The notes below the pieces were generated by a model. That model searched no databases and was not told the DNA's origin. It saw only the letters and a program-made list of their open reading frames with translations. DNA of 54,347 bases from JALHTG01 sp964653695 (GTDB lineage: Archaea > Thermoproteota > Bathyarchaeia > 40CM-2-53-6 > JALHTG01). The position numbers and the translations under genes were made by a program. Below are positions 26,672 to 35,408 of the stretch, in pieces; positions within the stretch are counted from its first letter, which is position 1; every line of letters starts with the position of its first letter. The stretch spans positions 1 through 54,347 of the forward strand of contig CAZZFQ010000002.1 of the NCBI GenBank assembly GCA_964653695.1, given 5' to 3'.

Positions 26672-27299
26672 TCTTTACCATCCTGAAGAGATCAACTTCT
26701 ACCGAATGCTTCCTTCTGCGATGGAACGTGAACATGTGTGGGATTTCAAGTTTGAGTTGATGTATTTCGGTAACCGTGCCTCCATGCTTTTCAATCAGCC
26801 TTTTTATAAAGGCTCTGTTCCCGGCACTGCTCTTGTGAAGAGAATACACGACATTTCCAATCTCCAACGCCTTGATCACGAATATTCTGTCTGCACCTTT
26901 ACGTTGAGCTCCGAAGGGAGGATTCTGAACCACTGTGTCAACCTTGCCAGTGATTGCTCTGACATCGCAAAGTATCCATTGAACCTTGTCTTGTTGGCTT
27001 GACATTGCTGCGTTCCGCTTGGCTGTCTCTATTGCCCTTTTGTCCAAATCCACACCCACGGCCAGCTCAGCTCCTAAGTAGGCACTTCCAAGCGCAAGCC
27101 TTCCGGTTCCACAACCAAGATCTGCGACGACTCTCGATCCTATGTCGTGATGCCGGTACTCTGCAATGAACAGCATCTCTGAGGCACCCTCAGGTGAAAT
27201 CGTGTACTGTTCAAGGCTAGGTTTCGGGTCAGGGTGCGGCTTGAGTGATTGGAGGAACAATTCCAGTTCTCTTTTTCTGACTATAGGCTGATGCTCCAT
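26664..27299 (-). CDS. METTL5-like N6-adenine RNA methyltransferase
   Basis: The 211-residue protein is a class I SAM methyltransferase with motif I 'VADLGCGTGRLALG' and the N6-adenine signature 'NPPFG' in 'VVQNPPFGAQRKGADR'. This places it with METTL5/COG2263, which modify rRNA in eukaryotes; the archaeal target is probably also rRNA. Start is ATG. It heads the long minus-strand cluster; a perfect 8-bp inverted repeat lies 34-52 bp upstream of its start. Confidence 0.9.
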   Translation of the reverse strand: MEHQPIVRKRELELFLQSLKPHPDPKPSLEQYTISPEGASEMLFIAEYRHHDIGSRVVADLGCGTGRLALGSAYLGAELAVGVDLDKRAIETAKRNAAMSSQQDKVQWILCDVRAITGKVDTVVQNPPFGAQRKGADRIFVIKALEIGNVVYSLHKSSAGNRAFIKRLIEKHGGTVTEIHQLKLEIPHMFTFHRRRKHSVEVDLFRMVKNA

Positions 27300-27332
27300 C
27301 CGACGATCTCCTCCTTTGGTAGGTTCGATTTG

Positions 27333-27351
27333 AAGTTGGAAGCTCCAACTT
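27333..27351. repeat. Perfect 8-bp inverted repeat with 3-nt spacer
   Basis: AAGTTGGA and TCCAACTT flank AGC and are followed by T residues. It lies 34-52 bp upstream of the first gene of the cluster. It could be a regulator site, an mRNA hairpin in the leader, or a terminator for plus-strand transcription; the sequence does not decide. Confidence 0.45.
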
Positions 27352-27571
27352 TTTGTTCGCAGTTCCTACCGTTTAACTTTCGCCTTCTCTGGAGAGTTCG
27401 TATGGGCAATTTCCATTCTAACGTTTCGTTCGGAGGCGGGCTCTCTTTCCTTATCGTAAGTTTAGCGCTGTCAATTCACTACAGTTCCGGTTGAATTCCA
27501 AACTGATGTTTAGCTGTGGCCACATTGGAAAGGGCAATGTGGTCTCCACTCTTAGTTACGACTCTTCACAG

Positions 27572-27579
27572 TTTAAATA
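27572..27579 (+). promoter_or_regulatory. TATA-like box for the small gene at 27632
   Basis: TTTAAATA lies about 57 bp upstream of the GTG start and 35-40 bp upstream of its Shine-Dalgarno sequence, giving a leader of about 30 nt. Confidence 0.5.
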
Positions 27580-27631
27580 TGGCCATGCCAAAGCCTCATC
27601 TTCATTCGACGTTTAAGGAGGCTGGTAAGAA

Positions 27632-27838
27632 GTGGTCCTGCAAGGAAGAGGAAGGATCTGGAGAAGAAAAGACGGAAAGTACTTCTTGTATCTTCCGAAG
27701 CATGTTGTAGAAGACAGCGCGTTTCCTTTCGATATAGACTCATCCCTTCCTGTGAAGGTCGCCATAGACCGTTTGGCAAAAAGGCTTCTCGTGACGCCGC
27801 TATGCAAGATCAAGGCTCACAAAGAAAAAAGGGACTAG
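27632..27838 (+). CDS. Small AbrB/SpoVT-like or unknown protein, 68 aa
   Basis: The 68-residue basic protein has two beta-like stretches, 'GKYFLYLPKHVVEDSAFPF' and 'PVKVAIDRLAKRLLVTPL', in an order reminiscent of swapped-hairpin AbrB/SpoVT DNA-binding domains. That resemblance is loose. The start is GTG, 10 nt after AAGGAGG (27615-27621), with a TATA-like box further upstream, so translation is well supported. No partner gene is adjacent on this strand. Confidence 0.6.
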   Translation: MVLQGRGRIWRRKDGKYFLYLPKHVVEDSAFPFDIDSSLPVKVAIDRLAKRLLVTPLCKIKAHKEKRD

Positions 27839-28243
27839 ACGCGTCAACTGGTGCACAGACTGAGGGATACAGAAGGCCGAATTTGGGCGCTCTGATTCTG
27901 TAGGACCTCCTCAGGGTAGTGTCTCTCTCATTTTCCTGTTGAGTCGGCTAGGGCAACGGCTTGAGCACAAGCAGTAGCTCTCTCCTTGGCTAGGAACCCA
28001 ACGATTTCTCAAGCAAGTCTCCAGCTTGCCCAATTTTGGTTTCCCTTGAATCTCAAGGCCTAATTCTCCTCTATGATTTCACCGATAACGTGGGAGCTAC
28101 ATCCTCTAGCCGAAAAACGTCCCTGATTTCTTCAATAGCCGAAGGATCAGCCACAGGGGGCATCCCTATGCCCACACTAAACGTGCGCATATGGGAGACT
28201 GATGACACAATCGGAACTCGAGATCTCTTTTCATCTCATACGT
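27839..28243. other. Intergenic region downstream of dph2
   Basis: These 405 bp contain one 39-codon minus-strand frame (28071-28190, listed separately) and short protein-like stretches in shifting frames between about 27970 and 28070. This could be the remains of a decayed gene. No RNA gene or repeat was recognised. Confidence 0.35.
28071..28190 (-). CDS. Possible small protein or gene remnant, 39 aa
   Basis: An ATG-initiated frame of 39 codons ends in TAG. The product has a hydrophobic-glycine N-terminus ('MRTFSVGIGMPPVADPS') and a charged helix-like middle ('AIEEIRDVFRLEDV'), a composition that looks coding. It follows dph2 on the same strand after 53 bp. No Shine-Dalgarno sequence or family was recognised. 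It may be a small gene or the N-terminal end of a decayed one. Confidence 0.3.
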   Translation of the reverse strand: MRTFSVGIGMPPVADPSAIEEIRDVFRLEDVAPTLSVKS

Positions 28244-29412
28244 CTACAAGGGCGTTCCATTCGAAGAGCTATCCTCTTGTGCGTAGTCATTCCAACGCTT
28301 CACGTCTACTGCTATCATCGCCTCCTCCGGATTGAGAACAGGTTTTCTGAATCGGTCTCGGTCATCCAATGCGACTCTTGGGCAGCCTGTGCTCACGAAA
28401 CCTTCAATATCGGAGAAGTTCTCCAACGCAATTGGATCTATCTCTCTCAAGGCGAGGAGCACGCATTCATAGCCTCTACTTTCCAGAAGATCTCTCATCT
28501 TCGCAGCTGCGGTTGGCTCGAATTGCCCTGTTTTGAGTCCTATGATTATTCCTAGTTTTCTGGCTTTTCTGAAGGAGTCTATGGCCGCGTATCTCTTTCT
28601 ATAGAACCTCTTAGCCAGCTTCTCCATGTCCCGTACTTGGTGTTGAAATGGATCTGCCACGGCTGTCCTTTTTCCTGTAGCAATTCTGACGCCCAGCCCG
28701 TGAATATCTCCCCCAGACAGGATTAGGAACGCGTCTACTTTAGGGGAGATGGACTTGACCGTGCCAAGCTGGCATCCCAAGACCTGACCATCGTACCTTA
28801 GCTTTCCCTCTGCTTTTCCTATTACGACAGTTTTTNNNNNNNNNNNNNNNNNNNNNNNNNNNNNNNNNNNNNNNNNNNNNNNNNNNNNNNNNNNNNNNNN
28901 NNNNNNNNNNNNNNNNNNNNNNNNNNNNNNNNNNNGACCTGACCATCGTACCTTAGCTTTCCCTCTGCTTTTCCTATTACGACAGTTTTTCCCGCCTCCT
29001 CAAGGATGCGCTTCGCAGTGTCCAACTTGTCGATATGTTGAATCACTGAGGCAAGCCCGATGACTCGCTCCTCCTTGAGTTCTCTCAGAGCCTTTCGGAC
29101 CACTCCAGTAACATCAAGCGAGTCTCTCGCCTCAATGAACAGGCACCTATTGTTCTTGATCCCTGGCATTTCAGAGTGGCCGAGATGGACTATCAGGTCA
29201 GCATTTAGGATAGACGCTTCAGTAAGTGCTAGGTCGCAGGAACCGTAGCAGGGATCAGCCGAGATTATCACCTCTGCTGATGTTTGTTTCTCGAGCAATC
29301 GCGATAGGTGGAAAGCAGCTGGCCTAAGCCCATCGGGCACCTGTAGCAGGACTCGCTTTGAGTTCCGCCTAGTTATCTCGCTTATGATCCTTTCCGGCTC
29401 TAGATCCAACAA
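28244..29412 (-). CDS. dph2: Diphthamide synthesis protein Dph2, split by an assembly gap
   Basis: Dph2 uses a 4Fe-4S cluster to move the aminocarboxypropyl group of SAM onto a histidine of elongation factor 2. As given, the gene is cut by 100 N. Collapsing the duplicated 55 bp and the gap joins residues 1-159 to the rest exactly in frame ('RYDGQV' followed by 'LGCQLG') and gives 337 aa, the normal length. The three cluster cysteines are then present: in 'DPCYGSCD' (about 55), 'LGCQLG' (162) and 'STGCPRVALDD' (292). The gene is therefore intact in the organism. Confidence 0.93.
28781..28990. other. Assembly artefact: 100-N gap flanked by the same 55 bp
   Basis: Bases 28781-28835 and 28936-28990 are identical and abut a 100-N run (28836-28935). 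This is what results when two overlapping contigs are scaffolded without merging. The round gap size is a placeholder. Removing 155 bp restores dph2. Confidence 0.93.
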
Positions 29413-29479
29413 TTCGCTTTAGGATCCTTACCGAAGTTCTAGAAACTACGCATCCTAGGTTGTACAGAATCTCAAGGTT

Positions 29480-31999
29480 CTATCTTCGTCGTTTCTGTCT
29501 TCGCTGAGTGCCATGTTTTCTTGAAGGTCCTTGTCGTTCCTCTACTTTGGCAACATCTATGTATGCTTGAATGACTGTGTCAGGGTTGAGGCTCATCGAG
29601 TCTATTCCGTTCTCTACGAGGAAGACTCGCACCTCCTCAAAGTCCGAAGGTGACTGTCCGCATATTCCTACCTTGACACGAGGCTTCGCTGAGTGTGCTA
29701 CCTCGATGAGTTGCGCAATCGATCTCTTAACCGCCTCATTTCTCTCGTCAAAGAGATGTGCCAATAGTTCAGAATCTCTATCTATGCCTAGCACTAGTTG
29801 TGTAAGGTCGTTGCTGCCTATGCTGAAGCCGTCGAATCGTTTGGAGAACTCATCTGCGAGGATAACGTTGCTGGGGATTTCTGCCATGCAGTATAGCTCC
29901 AAGCCGTTCTTGCCTCGTTCGAGTCCCTCCTCCCGAAGCACTTTGATGACTTCGTCAGCTTCCTCGATAGTTCTGCAGAACGGGAACATTATCTTTACAT
30001 TTGTGAGTTTCATTTCGTCACGGACTTTTTTCATGGCTTTACATTCGAGACGGAAGGCTCGAGAGTAGTCTCCTCCGTAGTATCTACTGCAGCCGCGATA
30101 TCCGATCATAGGATTGCTCTCGGTAGGCTCGTATAGCCAACCGCCGATGAGGTTTGCGTATTCATTGCTCTTGAAATCCGAGAGGCGAACTATGACATCC
30201 CCCCCAATCATTCTGTCACCAGATTTGGTGGGGTAGAATGCTGCAGCGATCGTCGCAACGCCATATGCGAGCTTGTCCACGAAGAACTGAGGTTTGTCTG
30301 CGTATCCTGCTGTGATCAACTCGATCTTCTTTATGTCTTCTTCAAGTTTTTGCTGTACCTGCTGAAGAGGTGTCTTGTGCCTAAGAGCAACTTGTTCGAG
30401 TTCGCTCTTGTTCTGTTGCATTTGTTTCAACTTTTCAAAGTCAAGCAGAGCAAGAGGATGGACTTGGATGTGAGAGTTTATGATGAACTCGAGCCGAGCA
30501 AGGCCTACCCCATCGTTCGGCATCTGTCCTTGGTCGAACGCCTTTTCTGGAATACCTACGTTCATCATTATTGCGGTTCTTGTTCTTGGGAAATGTGACA
30601 GGTCGGCTTCATCAACTTCGAACCTGAGGAGTCCCTCATATATCCTGCCCGCTCCCTCACTGCAGTCCACTGTAACGTCCAAGCCTGACTTTAGTACCTC
30701 TGTGCCGCGCTCAGTCCCTATGACGCAAGGTATCCCCAGCTCACGGCTAACAATCGCAGCGTGGCATGTGCGCCCTCCCTTGTCTGTTACTATGGCCGAT
30801 GCTATCTTCATTATCGGTTCCCAATCGGGATCAGTCATTTCTGTTACGAGGACTTCGCCCTTCCTGAATTTTGTTATGTCATGGGCGCTTTGTATGATGT
30901 TGGCGGGCCCTTGACCTATCATCCGTCCGACTGGCTCTCCCTCGACGAGGACTGTGCCCTTCTCCTTTAGAATGTAGGTTCTCAGTTTTGTCCGATCTTT
31001 TACGGAGTGAACGGTTTCAGGGCGAGCTTGCACGATGTAGAGTTTCCCTGATCTTCCGTCGCGAGCCCATTCAATGTCCATGGGCAAACCGTAGTGCTTC
31101 TCGATCTCGACAGTGTATCGAGCGAGTTGCTCTGCCTCCTCGTCAGTGATGACATATCTGAGCTGCAGTTCCTGAGGAACCTGATCTTGTACAGTTCCGC
31201 CCTTTTCATCATAGATTAGTTTAATGGTCTTGCTTCCGGGCCTTTTGCTGATCAGTTTTCCTGTGGGTTTGAAGACGTAGAACTGGTCAGGATTCACTTT
31301 TCCTTGGACGACATATTCACCGAGTCCCCAGCTGCCGGTGATGTATACGACGTTTCTGAAACCTGACTCGGTGTCTATGCTGAAGATTACGCCACTGCTT
31401 GCTAGGTCGGAACGAATCATTTTTTGAACTGCGACGGAGATGAGTACAGTGGAATGGTCAAATCCCTTGTCAACTCGATAACTGATAGCTCTATTGGTGA
31501 AGAGGCTTGCCATGCACTTCTTCGTTGCTTCGATTACGTTGTCGAGGCCTCTAACGTTCAGATAGGTTTCTTGTTGACCTGCGAAGCTTGCGTCAGGGAG
31601 ATCCTCTGCTGTTGCGCTACTTCGGATTGCGCAGTCAGGATCCTTTTCGCCAAGTTTCTCGCTCAGTTTCTGGTAGTACTCTGCGATTGCTTGTTCGAGT
31701 TCTGTAGGTAGTGTGGTTTTTTCAATGGCCTCTCTAATGGCTGCCCCCCTCTTCTGCAGCTCAGTCACATCATGTGTGTCCAAGTCCGCAAGTTGCTTAC
31801 GTATGAAGTCGCCGAGGCCCGCCTTCTCGATTGTGAGTTTATAAGCATATGCAGTTATGGCGAACCCAGGCGGTACAGGGACATGGGTCCTCTGAATCAT
31901 TTCGCCTAGGCTAGCGTTCTTTCCGCCTACAAGCGGTACGTCTTCACGGCCTACTTCATCAAACCAGAGCGCGAGTGCAGGATTTTTGTTGTAAGGCAA
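29480..31999 (-). CDS. ppsA: Phosphoenolpyruvate synthase
   Basis: PpsA converts pyruvate, ATP and water to PEP, AMP and phosphate, feeding gluconeogenesis. The 839-residue protein has the N-terminal nucleotide-binding domain ('LVGGKNASLGEMI', 'AIRSSATAEDLPDASFAGQQETYL'), the phosphohistidine domain with His413 in 'GGRTCHAAIVSRELGIP', and the C-terminal PEP-binding barrel ending in 'VGICGQSPSD'. The short basic C-terminal tail is lysine/arginine rich. Start is TTG. It stands alone between dph2 and L10e. Confidence 0.96.
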   Translation of the reverse strand: MPYNKNPALALWFDEVGREDVPLVGGKNASLGEMIQRTHVPVPPGFAITAYAYKLTIEKAGLGDFIRKQLADLDTHDVTELQKRGAAIREAIEKTTLPTELEQAIAEYYQKLSEKLGEKDPDCAIRSSATAEDLPDASFAGQQETYLNVRGLDNVIEATKKCMASLFTNRAISYRVDKGFDHSTVLISVAVQKMIRSDLASSGVIFSIDTESGFRNVVYITGSWGLGEYVVQGKVNPDQFYVFKPTGKLISKRPGSKTIKLIYDEKGGTVQDQVPQELQLRYVITDEEAEQLARYTVEIEKHYGLPMDIEWARDGRSGKLYIVQARPETVHSVKDRTKLRTYILKEKGTVLVEGEPVGRMIGQGPANIIQSAHDITKFRKGEVLVTEMTDPDWEPIMKIASAIVTDKGGRTCHAAIVSRELGIPCVIGTERGTEVLKSGLDVTVDCSEGAGRIYEGLLRFEVDEADLSHFPRTRTAIMMNVGIPEKAFDQGQMPNDGVGLARLEFIINSHIQVHPLALLDFEKLKQMQQNKSELEQVALRHKTPLQQVQQKLEEDIKKIELITAGYADKPQFFVDKLAYGVATIAAAFYPTKSGDRMIGGDVIVRLSDFKSNEYANLIGGWLYEPTESNPMIGYRGCSRYYGGDYSRAFRLECKAMKKVRDEMKLTNVKIMFPFCRTIEEADEVIKVLREEGLERGKNGLELYCMAEIPSNVILADEFSKRFDGFSIGSNDLTQLVLGIDRDSELLAHLFDERNEAVKRSIAQLIEVAHSAKPRVKVGICGQSPSDFEEVRVFLVENGIDSMSLNPDTVIQAYIDVAKVEERQGPSRKHGTQRRQKRRR

Positions 32000-32100
32000 G
32001 TCAGAGTCGCCTGCCTAGCTAGGAAGAACAGGTCATATTAAAGCATCTCGCAAAGTCTTGAGATGTGTAAAAGAAACAAGTGTCGAGGCTCGTCATTGGC

Positions 32101-32598
32101 TTAGGCGAGTTCCTCAACAACTATTCTGCAATGGGTCGGAAGTTTTCCTGCGCTAACCGTTAGGGCTCTTTTTGCGTATTCAACCGCGTCACGATTCACA
32201 CAGATTGAAAGAATGGCTTGATCAGCTTTCAATCTGGCTGCTCTCCCTGAAGGCTTTCCGAAAGATCTTCTCATCCCTTCTTGGAGCCTATCCGCCCCCG
32301 CAGTGGCGATCATCCTGTTCTCTCTAAGAACTACATGTGGGTAGACGCAGAGGTTCAGGAGGTAGCCCGTTTCCCCCAACTTCTCAGCAAGCACCTTGTT
32401 CGCAGCGACTCGGGCTGCTTCTAGTGCGTTGTGTCGAATCTGAACAGTGTTTCCGGCCAGAAGCGAAACTTTGTGTTCATATTTCCCCTTAGAGTCACCC
32501 ATGGTGAACCTGCTAATCTTCAGTGATGGCGATCCGTGAATATACTGTTCCCTAGTGTAAGGCTGGCCTTTTGCACGTCTGTAGTTGCGGCCTTTCAA
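32101..32598 (-). CDS. rpl10e: Ribosomal protein uL16 (L10e)
   Basis: The 165-residue large-subunit protein, located near the tRNA-binding sites, shows 'MKGRNYRRAKGQPYTREQYI' at the N-terminus and 'HALEAARVAANK' and 'GKPSGRAARL' typical of archaeal L10e. Start is TTG. It is transcribed on the same strand as, but 56 bp downstream of, the TrmJ-like gene. Confidence 0.97.
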   Translation of the reverse strand: MKGRNYRRAKGQPYTREQYIHGSPSLKISRFTMGDSKGKYEHKVSLLAGNTVQIRHNALEAARVAANKVLAEKLGETGYLLNLCVYPHVVLRENRMIATAGADRLQEGMRRSFGKPSGRAARLKADQAILSICVNRDAVEYAKRALTVSAGKLPTHCRIVVEELA

Positions 32599-32654
32599 TG
32601 AGATCGAATCCTGAGTCGGCTCAGCATACCGTTCCTTAAGCCATATTTAAGGGT

Positions 32655-33380
32655 TCAACGATCTTGATCGACTTCGCTCTTACTTCTTATTCGATGGCAG
32701 GCCCGACGGATGACTCCCATCAGAAGAAGGGCCTCTCTCTTGGAGAGAAGTCCTCGGGAGATTACATTCCTGAAAGCCCTCATGGCCTTTCTTTGTCTGT
32801 GGCTTGGAGTTTCTACCTGTTCAGCAAGTTCTTCGAAATATCTGGCTAGCCGAGCTCTGACATCTGAGTCGACAGCTTGAACGGCTTTCTGAGCGCCATG
32901 CATATGCTTGTGTAACTCGTAGAGTACTATTGCACACGCAGCGGATACGTTAAGCGTTCTGTAATCCTTGCTTGCTGGGATTGTTATGATTACGTCGCAT
33001 TGATTCAATTCGTCGTTGGACAACCCTGTGCTCTCTCTTCCAAAAACCAGACAGATTCTGTCCTTTCTCAATTTGATCTTCTGCGCGTATTCCTCGGGAG
33101 AGAGAACGACCCTGAGAACGTTTGATGGCCTCTGACCGGGAATGGCTGTCGTTCCTGCAATTTGTCCACAATCTTTGAGTGCCTTGTCAAGGGTTGTGAC
33201 TATTTTGGACCTTCGGAGAACATCGTATCCATGAGATGCGCGTGCCCTTGCTTCCGAGTCAATCTGTGTCTTAGGGTTTACAATCCACAGATCGGTGAAC
33301 CCGAAGTTCTTCATGGCCCTTGCTATCGAACCTACGTTCCCTTCGTGCTCGGGCTCAACGAGAACAACTCTAATCTGCAT
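32655..33380 (-). CDS. TrmJ-like SPOUT RNA 2'-O-methyltransferase
   Basis: The 241-residue protein has the SpoU/TrmH-family knotted SAM-binding fold: 'VVLVEPEHEGNVGSIARAMKNFG' at the N-terminus, 'CLVFGRESTGLSNDEL' and 'IPASKDYRTLNVSAACAIVLYEL'. This is the TrmJ arrangement; archaeal TrmJ methylates the ribose at position 32 of tRNAs. The C-terminal extension is helical. It follows ksgA by 10 bp and is co-transcribed with it. Confidence 0.9.
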   Translation of the reverse strand: MQIRVVLVEPEHEGNVGSIARAMKNFGFTDLWIVNPKTQIDSEARARASHGYDVLRRSKIVTTLDKALKDCGQIAGTTAIPGQRPSNVLRVVLSPEEYAQKIKLRKDRICLVFGRESTGLSNDELNQCDVIITIPASKDYRTLNVSAACAIVLYELHKHMHGAQKAVQAVDSDVRARLARYFEELAEQVETPSHRQRKAMRAFRNVISRGLLSKREALLLMGVIRRACHRIRSKSEVDQDR

Positions 33381-33390
33381 GGTTTTCCAT

Positions 33391-34197
33391 CTAGAACTTG
33401 AAAAGCGCTTGATGCCGGCAAAGGGTGTCAGATAGGTTCTCCAATTCTGATGGTGTCAACTGGAAGATTCTCTTCTGAAGGAGAGCAGCCGCTTCAACAA
33501 GACTTTCCAAAGGCTCCTTCGCATTTGGGTCAATGGCGCGATTTAGGACTCCTCGCAGAGTCCTCTTTCTCTGAGAGAAGAGGTATCTAATCATTCGATC
33601 TAGGAAAGCTTCGTCGGCACATGCGACTTGGGCTCTGGGAACGATCTTGACTATGTGTGAGTCAACTCTCGGTATTGGTCGGAAAGCGGTCTTTGGTATG
33701 AAGTCGAGAAGTTCCACATAGGCTCTGTGTTGCAGAGCTACTGTAAGTCTGCCATAGTCAGGCGAGCCAGGTTCTGCAACGAGTCTTGATGCGAACTCTC
33801 TTTGAAATGTCATGGTCATAGAATCGAGCCTCTTCTTCAAGAGGAGAAAGATTAGTCTTGACGAGATGTAGTACGGCGGACTGGAAACCACCTTGTTGAA
33901 GATTGGCAGAGGAACCTTCAGGATATCTCCCTCAACAATCTCCACATGTTTCTTGCCGTGGAATTTCTCTCGCAGGAAATTCGCTAGCCGCGGATCCTTC
34001 TCCACCGCGATAATCTTGTCCACACGTTCTTCAAGGATGGCTGTGAGGTTGCCGGTTCCTGCTCCCACCTCGAGGACTATCTCGTCTCTTCTGAGCACGG
34101 CATAGTCAGCGATCTTGCGAAGTATTTCAGAATCTACTAGGAAGTGCTGACCCAGCCGCTTGGACCTACGATTGCGACCGGGGTCTCGTGTCGGCAT
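33391..34197 (-). CDS. rsmA: 16S rRNA dimethyladenosine transferase KsgA/RsmA
   Basis: KsgA dimethylates two adjacent adenines in helix 45 of 16S rRNA. The 268-residue protein has 'RLGQHFLVDSEILRKI', SAM motif 'VLEVGAGTGNLT' and the adenine-binding 'VVSSPPYYISSRL'. The 'SSPPYY' form replaces the commonest 'NLPY' motif. A helical C-terminal domain follows. Start is ATG, 6 nt after the DUF655 stop; the gene pair is conserved in archaea. Confidence 0.95.
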   Translation of the reverse strand: MPTRDPGRNRRSKRLGQHFLVDSEILRKIADYAVLRRDEIVLEVGAGTGNLTAILEERVDKIIAVEKDPRLANFLREKFHGKKHVEIVEGDILKVPLPIFNKVVSSPPYYISSRLIFLLLKKRLDSMTMTFQREFASRLVAEPGSPDYGRLTVALQHRAYVELLDFIPKTAFRPIPRVDSHIVKIVPRAQVACADEAFLDRMIRYLFSQRKRTLRGVLNRAIDPNAKEPLESLVEAAALLQKRIFQLTPSELENLSDTLCRHQALFKF

Positions 34198-34203
34198 GGC
34201 GCC

Positions 34204-34809
34204 TTAGATGGCCCTCGTAAAAAGCCGGTACTTCGATTCTTCACTAAGCTCCTCAATTATCCTCTTTGCGATAGTTTTTGCAGGGTACGCCAGGCTTGTT
34301 CTCTTCTGAATGTCTGCGAAACTCTCAAAAGGCTTCTTCTCACGTTGGTTGACTATCTGCCACATGGATTTCTTACCTATTCCCGGAAGGACCTCTAATG
34401 CGTGCATCCTAGGGGTGACTGCCTGAGTCTTGTTGAAGAAATCAACAAATCTCTTCTCCTGGTTCTCAATCAGCTTTTCCAGAACGACAGGTAGCTCTGC
34501 CTTCGCTGAAGCGGTGAGTTCCTCATAACTGATTCTGCCTATTATGCGATCTACTTTTTCTCTTCTCTCTTTTCCCACGTAGATCCTCTCCTGGGTCTCC
34601 ACAGAGCATCCTGGCTTAAGCTCCGCCTCAAGTAGTGTGAAGTAGTCTTCGCCCAAGACTTGAACGGTGGGGGCTGCCATATGTCGCGATCTGTCAGGTG
34701 ATGACCTGCCAGTAGGCAGAAAATCCAGCACATATGCATATTCCTCATAGAGTCGCTTCGGTGCCTCGATACCCGCCTCTCTCTCGGGTGGTCTAACTGT
34801 TTGAGTCAA
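34204..34809 (-). CDS. DUF655 family putative RNA-binding protein
   Basis: The 201-residue protein has the DUF655 pattern: 'EEYAYVLDFLPTGR', an OB-like middle with 'VQVLGEDYFTLLEAELKPG', and a C-terminal helix-hairpin-helix-like 'LEVLPGIGKKSMWQIVNQR'. Its exact role is unknown. Its place between rpoF and ksgA is typical of archaea and suggests RNA metabolism. Start is TTG at 34809. Confidence 0.9.
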   Translation of the reverse strand: MTQTVRPPEREAGIEAPKRLYEEYAYVLDFLPTGRSSPDRSRHMAAPTVQVLGEDYFTLLEAELKPGCSVETQERIYVGKERREKVDRIIGRISYEELTASAKAELPVVLEKLIENQEKRFVDFFNKTQAVTPRMHALEVLPGIGKKSMWQIVNQREKKPFESFADIQKRTSLAYPAKTIAKRIIEELSEESKYRLFTRAI

Positions 34810-34934
34810 GAATTGGATACCTGCCTAGGCTCTGCTGTCTATTCTCTCTGGACGGAAGATTGCGTAGATATCGTCAGTGAAGCGAAAAGCCTCATTTGCA
34901 CCAAAACCGTCTCTAAGAGGACTCGGAATTTCAT

Positions 34935-34942
34935 GTTATAAA
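34935..34942 (-). promoter_or_regulatory. TATA-like box upstream of DUF655-ksgA-trmJ
   Basis: The minus strand reads TTTATAAC about 125 bp upstream of the DUF655 start. It would give a leader of about 100 nt. The 255-bp gap (34810-35065) separates these genes from rpoF, so a separate promoter here is reasonable. Confidence 0.4.
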
Positions 34943-35065
34943 CCTTCCTTAGGAATTGAGTTCCACGCTATGATCTTTAGGATCTAGATAGGAATCTCCC
35001 ATGACTCAGGATACGCAATATCGTTAATCTAGAGCCAGTCTAGTCGTCCTAGCGGCCTAAAGCGT

Positions 35066-35404
35066 CTACCCCTTTCCTGCGGCGTGAGACACTAATCTTA
35101 GTATCTCTTCGAGCTGTTCAGTTGCAATTACCCTGCCTTTCGTCGCAAGTATCGTCCGGAGTTCCTCTCTGGTTGTTGGCAAGCAGTTCACTATTTGGAT
35201 GGCTTCGGCTTGGCTCAGCTTCACCTTCTCAACGAGCTCCTTGACGAGCCTGTCAGCTCTAGCAGGGCTGGTTTTGCTGAACTTCGTTGCAAAAGCCAGG
35301 GTTCTTCGCTGGAATTCTCCGAGCTCCTCTTCTTTGAATCTCTCAAGTGTACGTTTCGCTTCTATTATCGTGACATCTTTCTGACCTTGTATCCTCCTTG
35401 GCAT
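35066..35404 (-). CDS. rpoF: DNA-directed RNA polymerase subunit F (Rpb4)
   Basis: RpoF and RpoE form the stalk of archaeal RNA polymerase. The protein (112 aa from 'MPRRIQGQKDVTIIEA') is helical and contains 'LSQAEAIQIVNCLPTTREELRTIL', the HRDC-like signature of the subunit. The ATG at 35404 lies 4 nt after the L21e stop; an upstream ATG would overlap rpl21e. The order L21e-RpoF-DUF655-KsgA is conserved. Confidence 0.93.
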   Translation of the reverse strand: MPRRIQGQKDVTIIEAKRTLERFKEEELGEFQRRTLAFATKFSKTSPARADRLVKELVEKVKLSQAEAIQIVNCLPTTREELRTILATKGRVIATEQLEEILRLVSHAAGKG

Positions 35405-35408
35405 AGCC

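Larger units (their letters stand above)
27300..27631. other. Divergent intergenic region
   Basis: The 332 bp between the METTL5-like gene and the small gene at 27632 hold an inverted repeat (27333-27351), a TATA-like TTTAAATA (27572-27579) and a Shine-Dalgarno AAGGAGG (27615-27621) for the plus-strand gene. Nothing else was recognised. Confidence 0.5.

Noticed and set aside
28781..28990. A genuine 55-bp direct repeat.
   Set aside because: Both copies abut a round 100-N gap and collapsing them restores dph2, so it is an assembly artefact.
34825..34941. A stop-free frame (ending TAG) upstream of and in frame with DUF655, with protein-like residues such as 'DGFGANEAFRFTDDIYAIF'.
   Set aside because: It has no usable start codon, and a stop-free stretch of about 38 codons is not rare by chance. 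TAG read-through is unlikely since TAG is an ordinary stop here.
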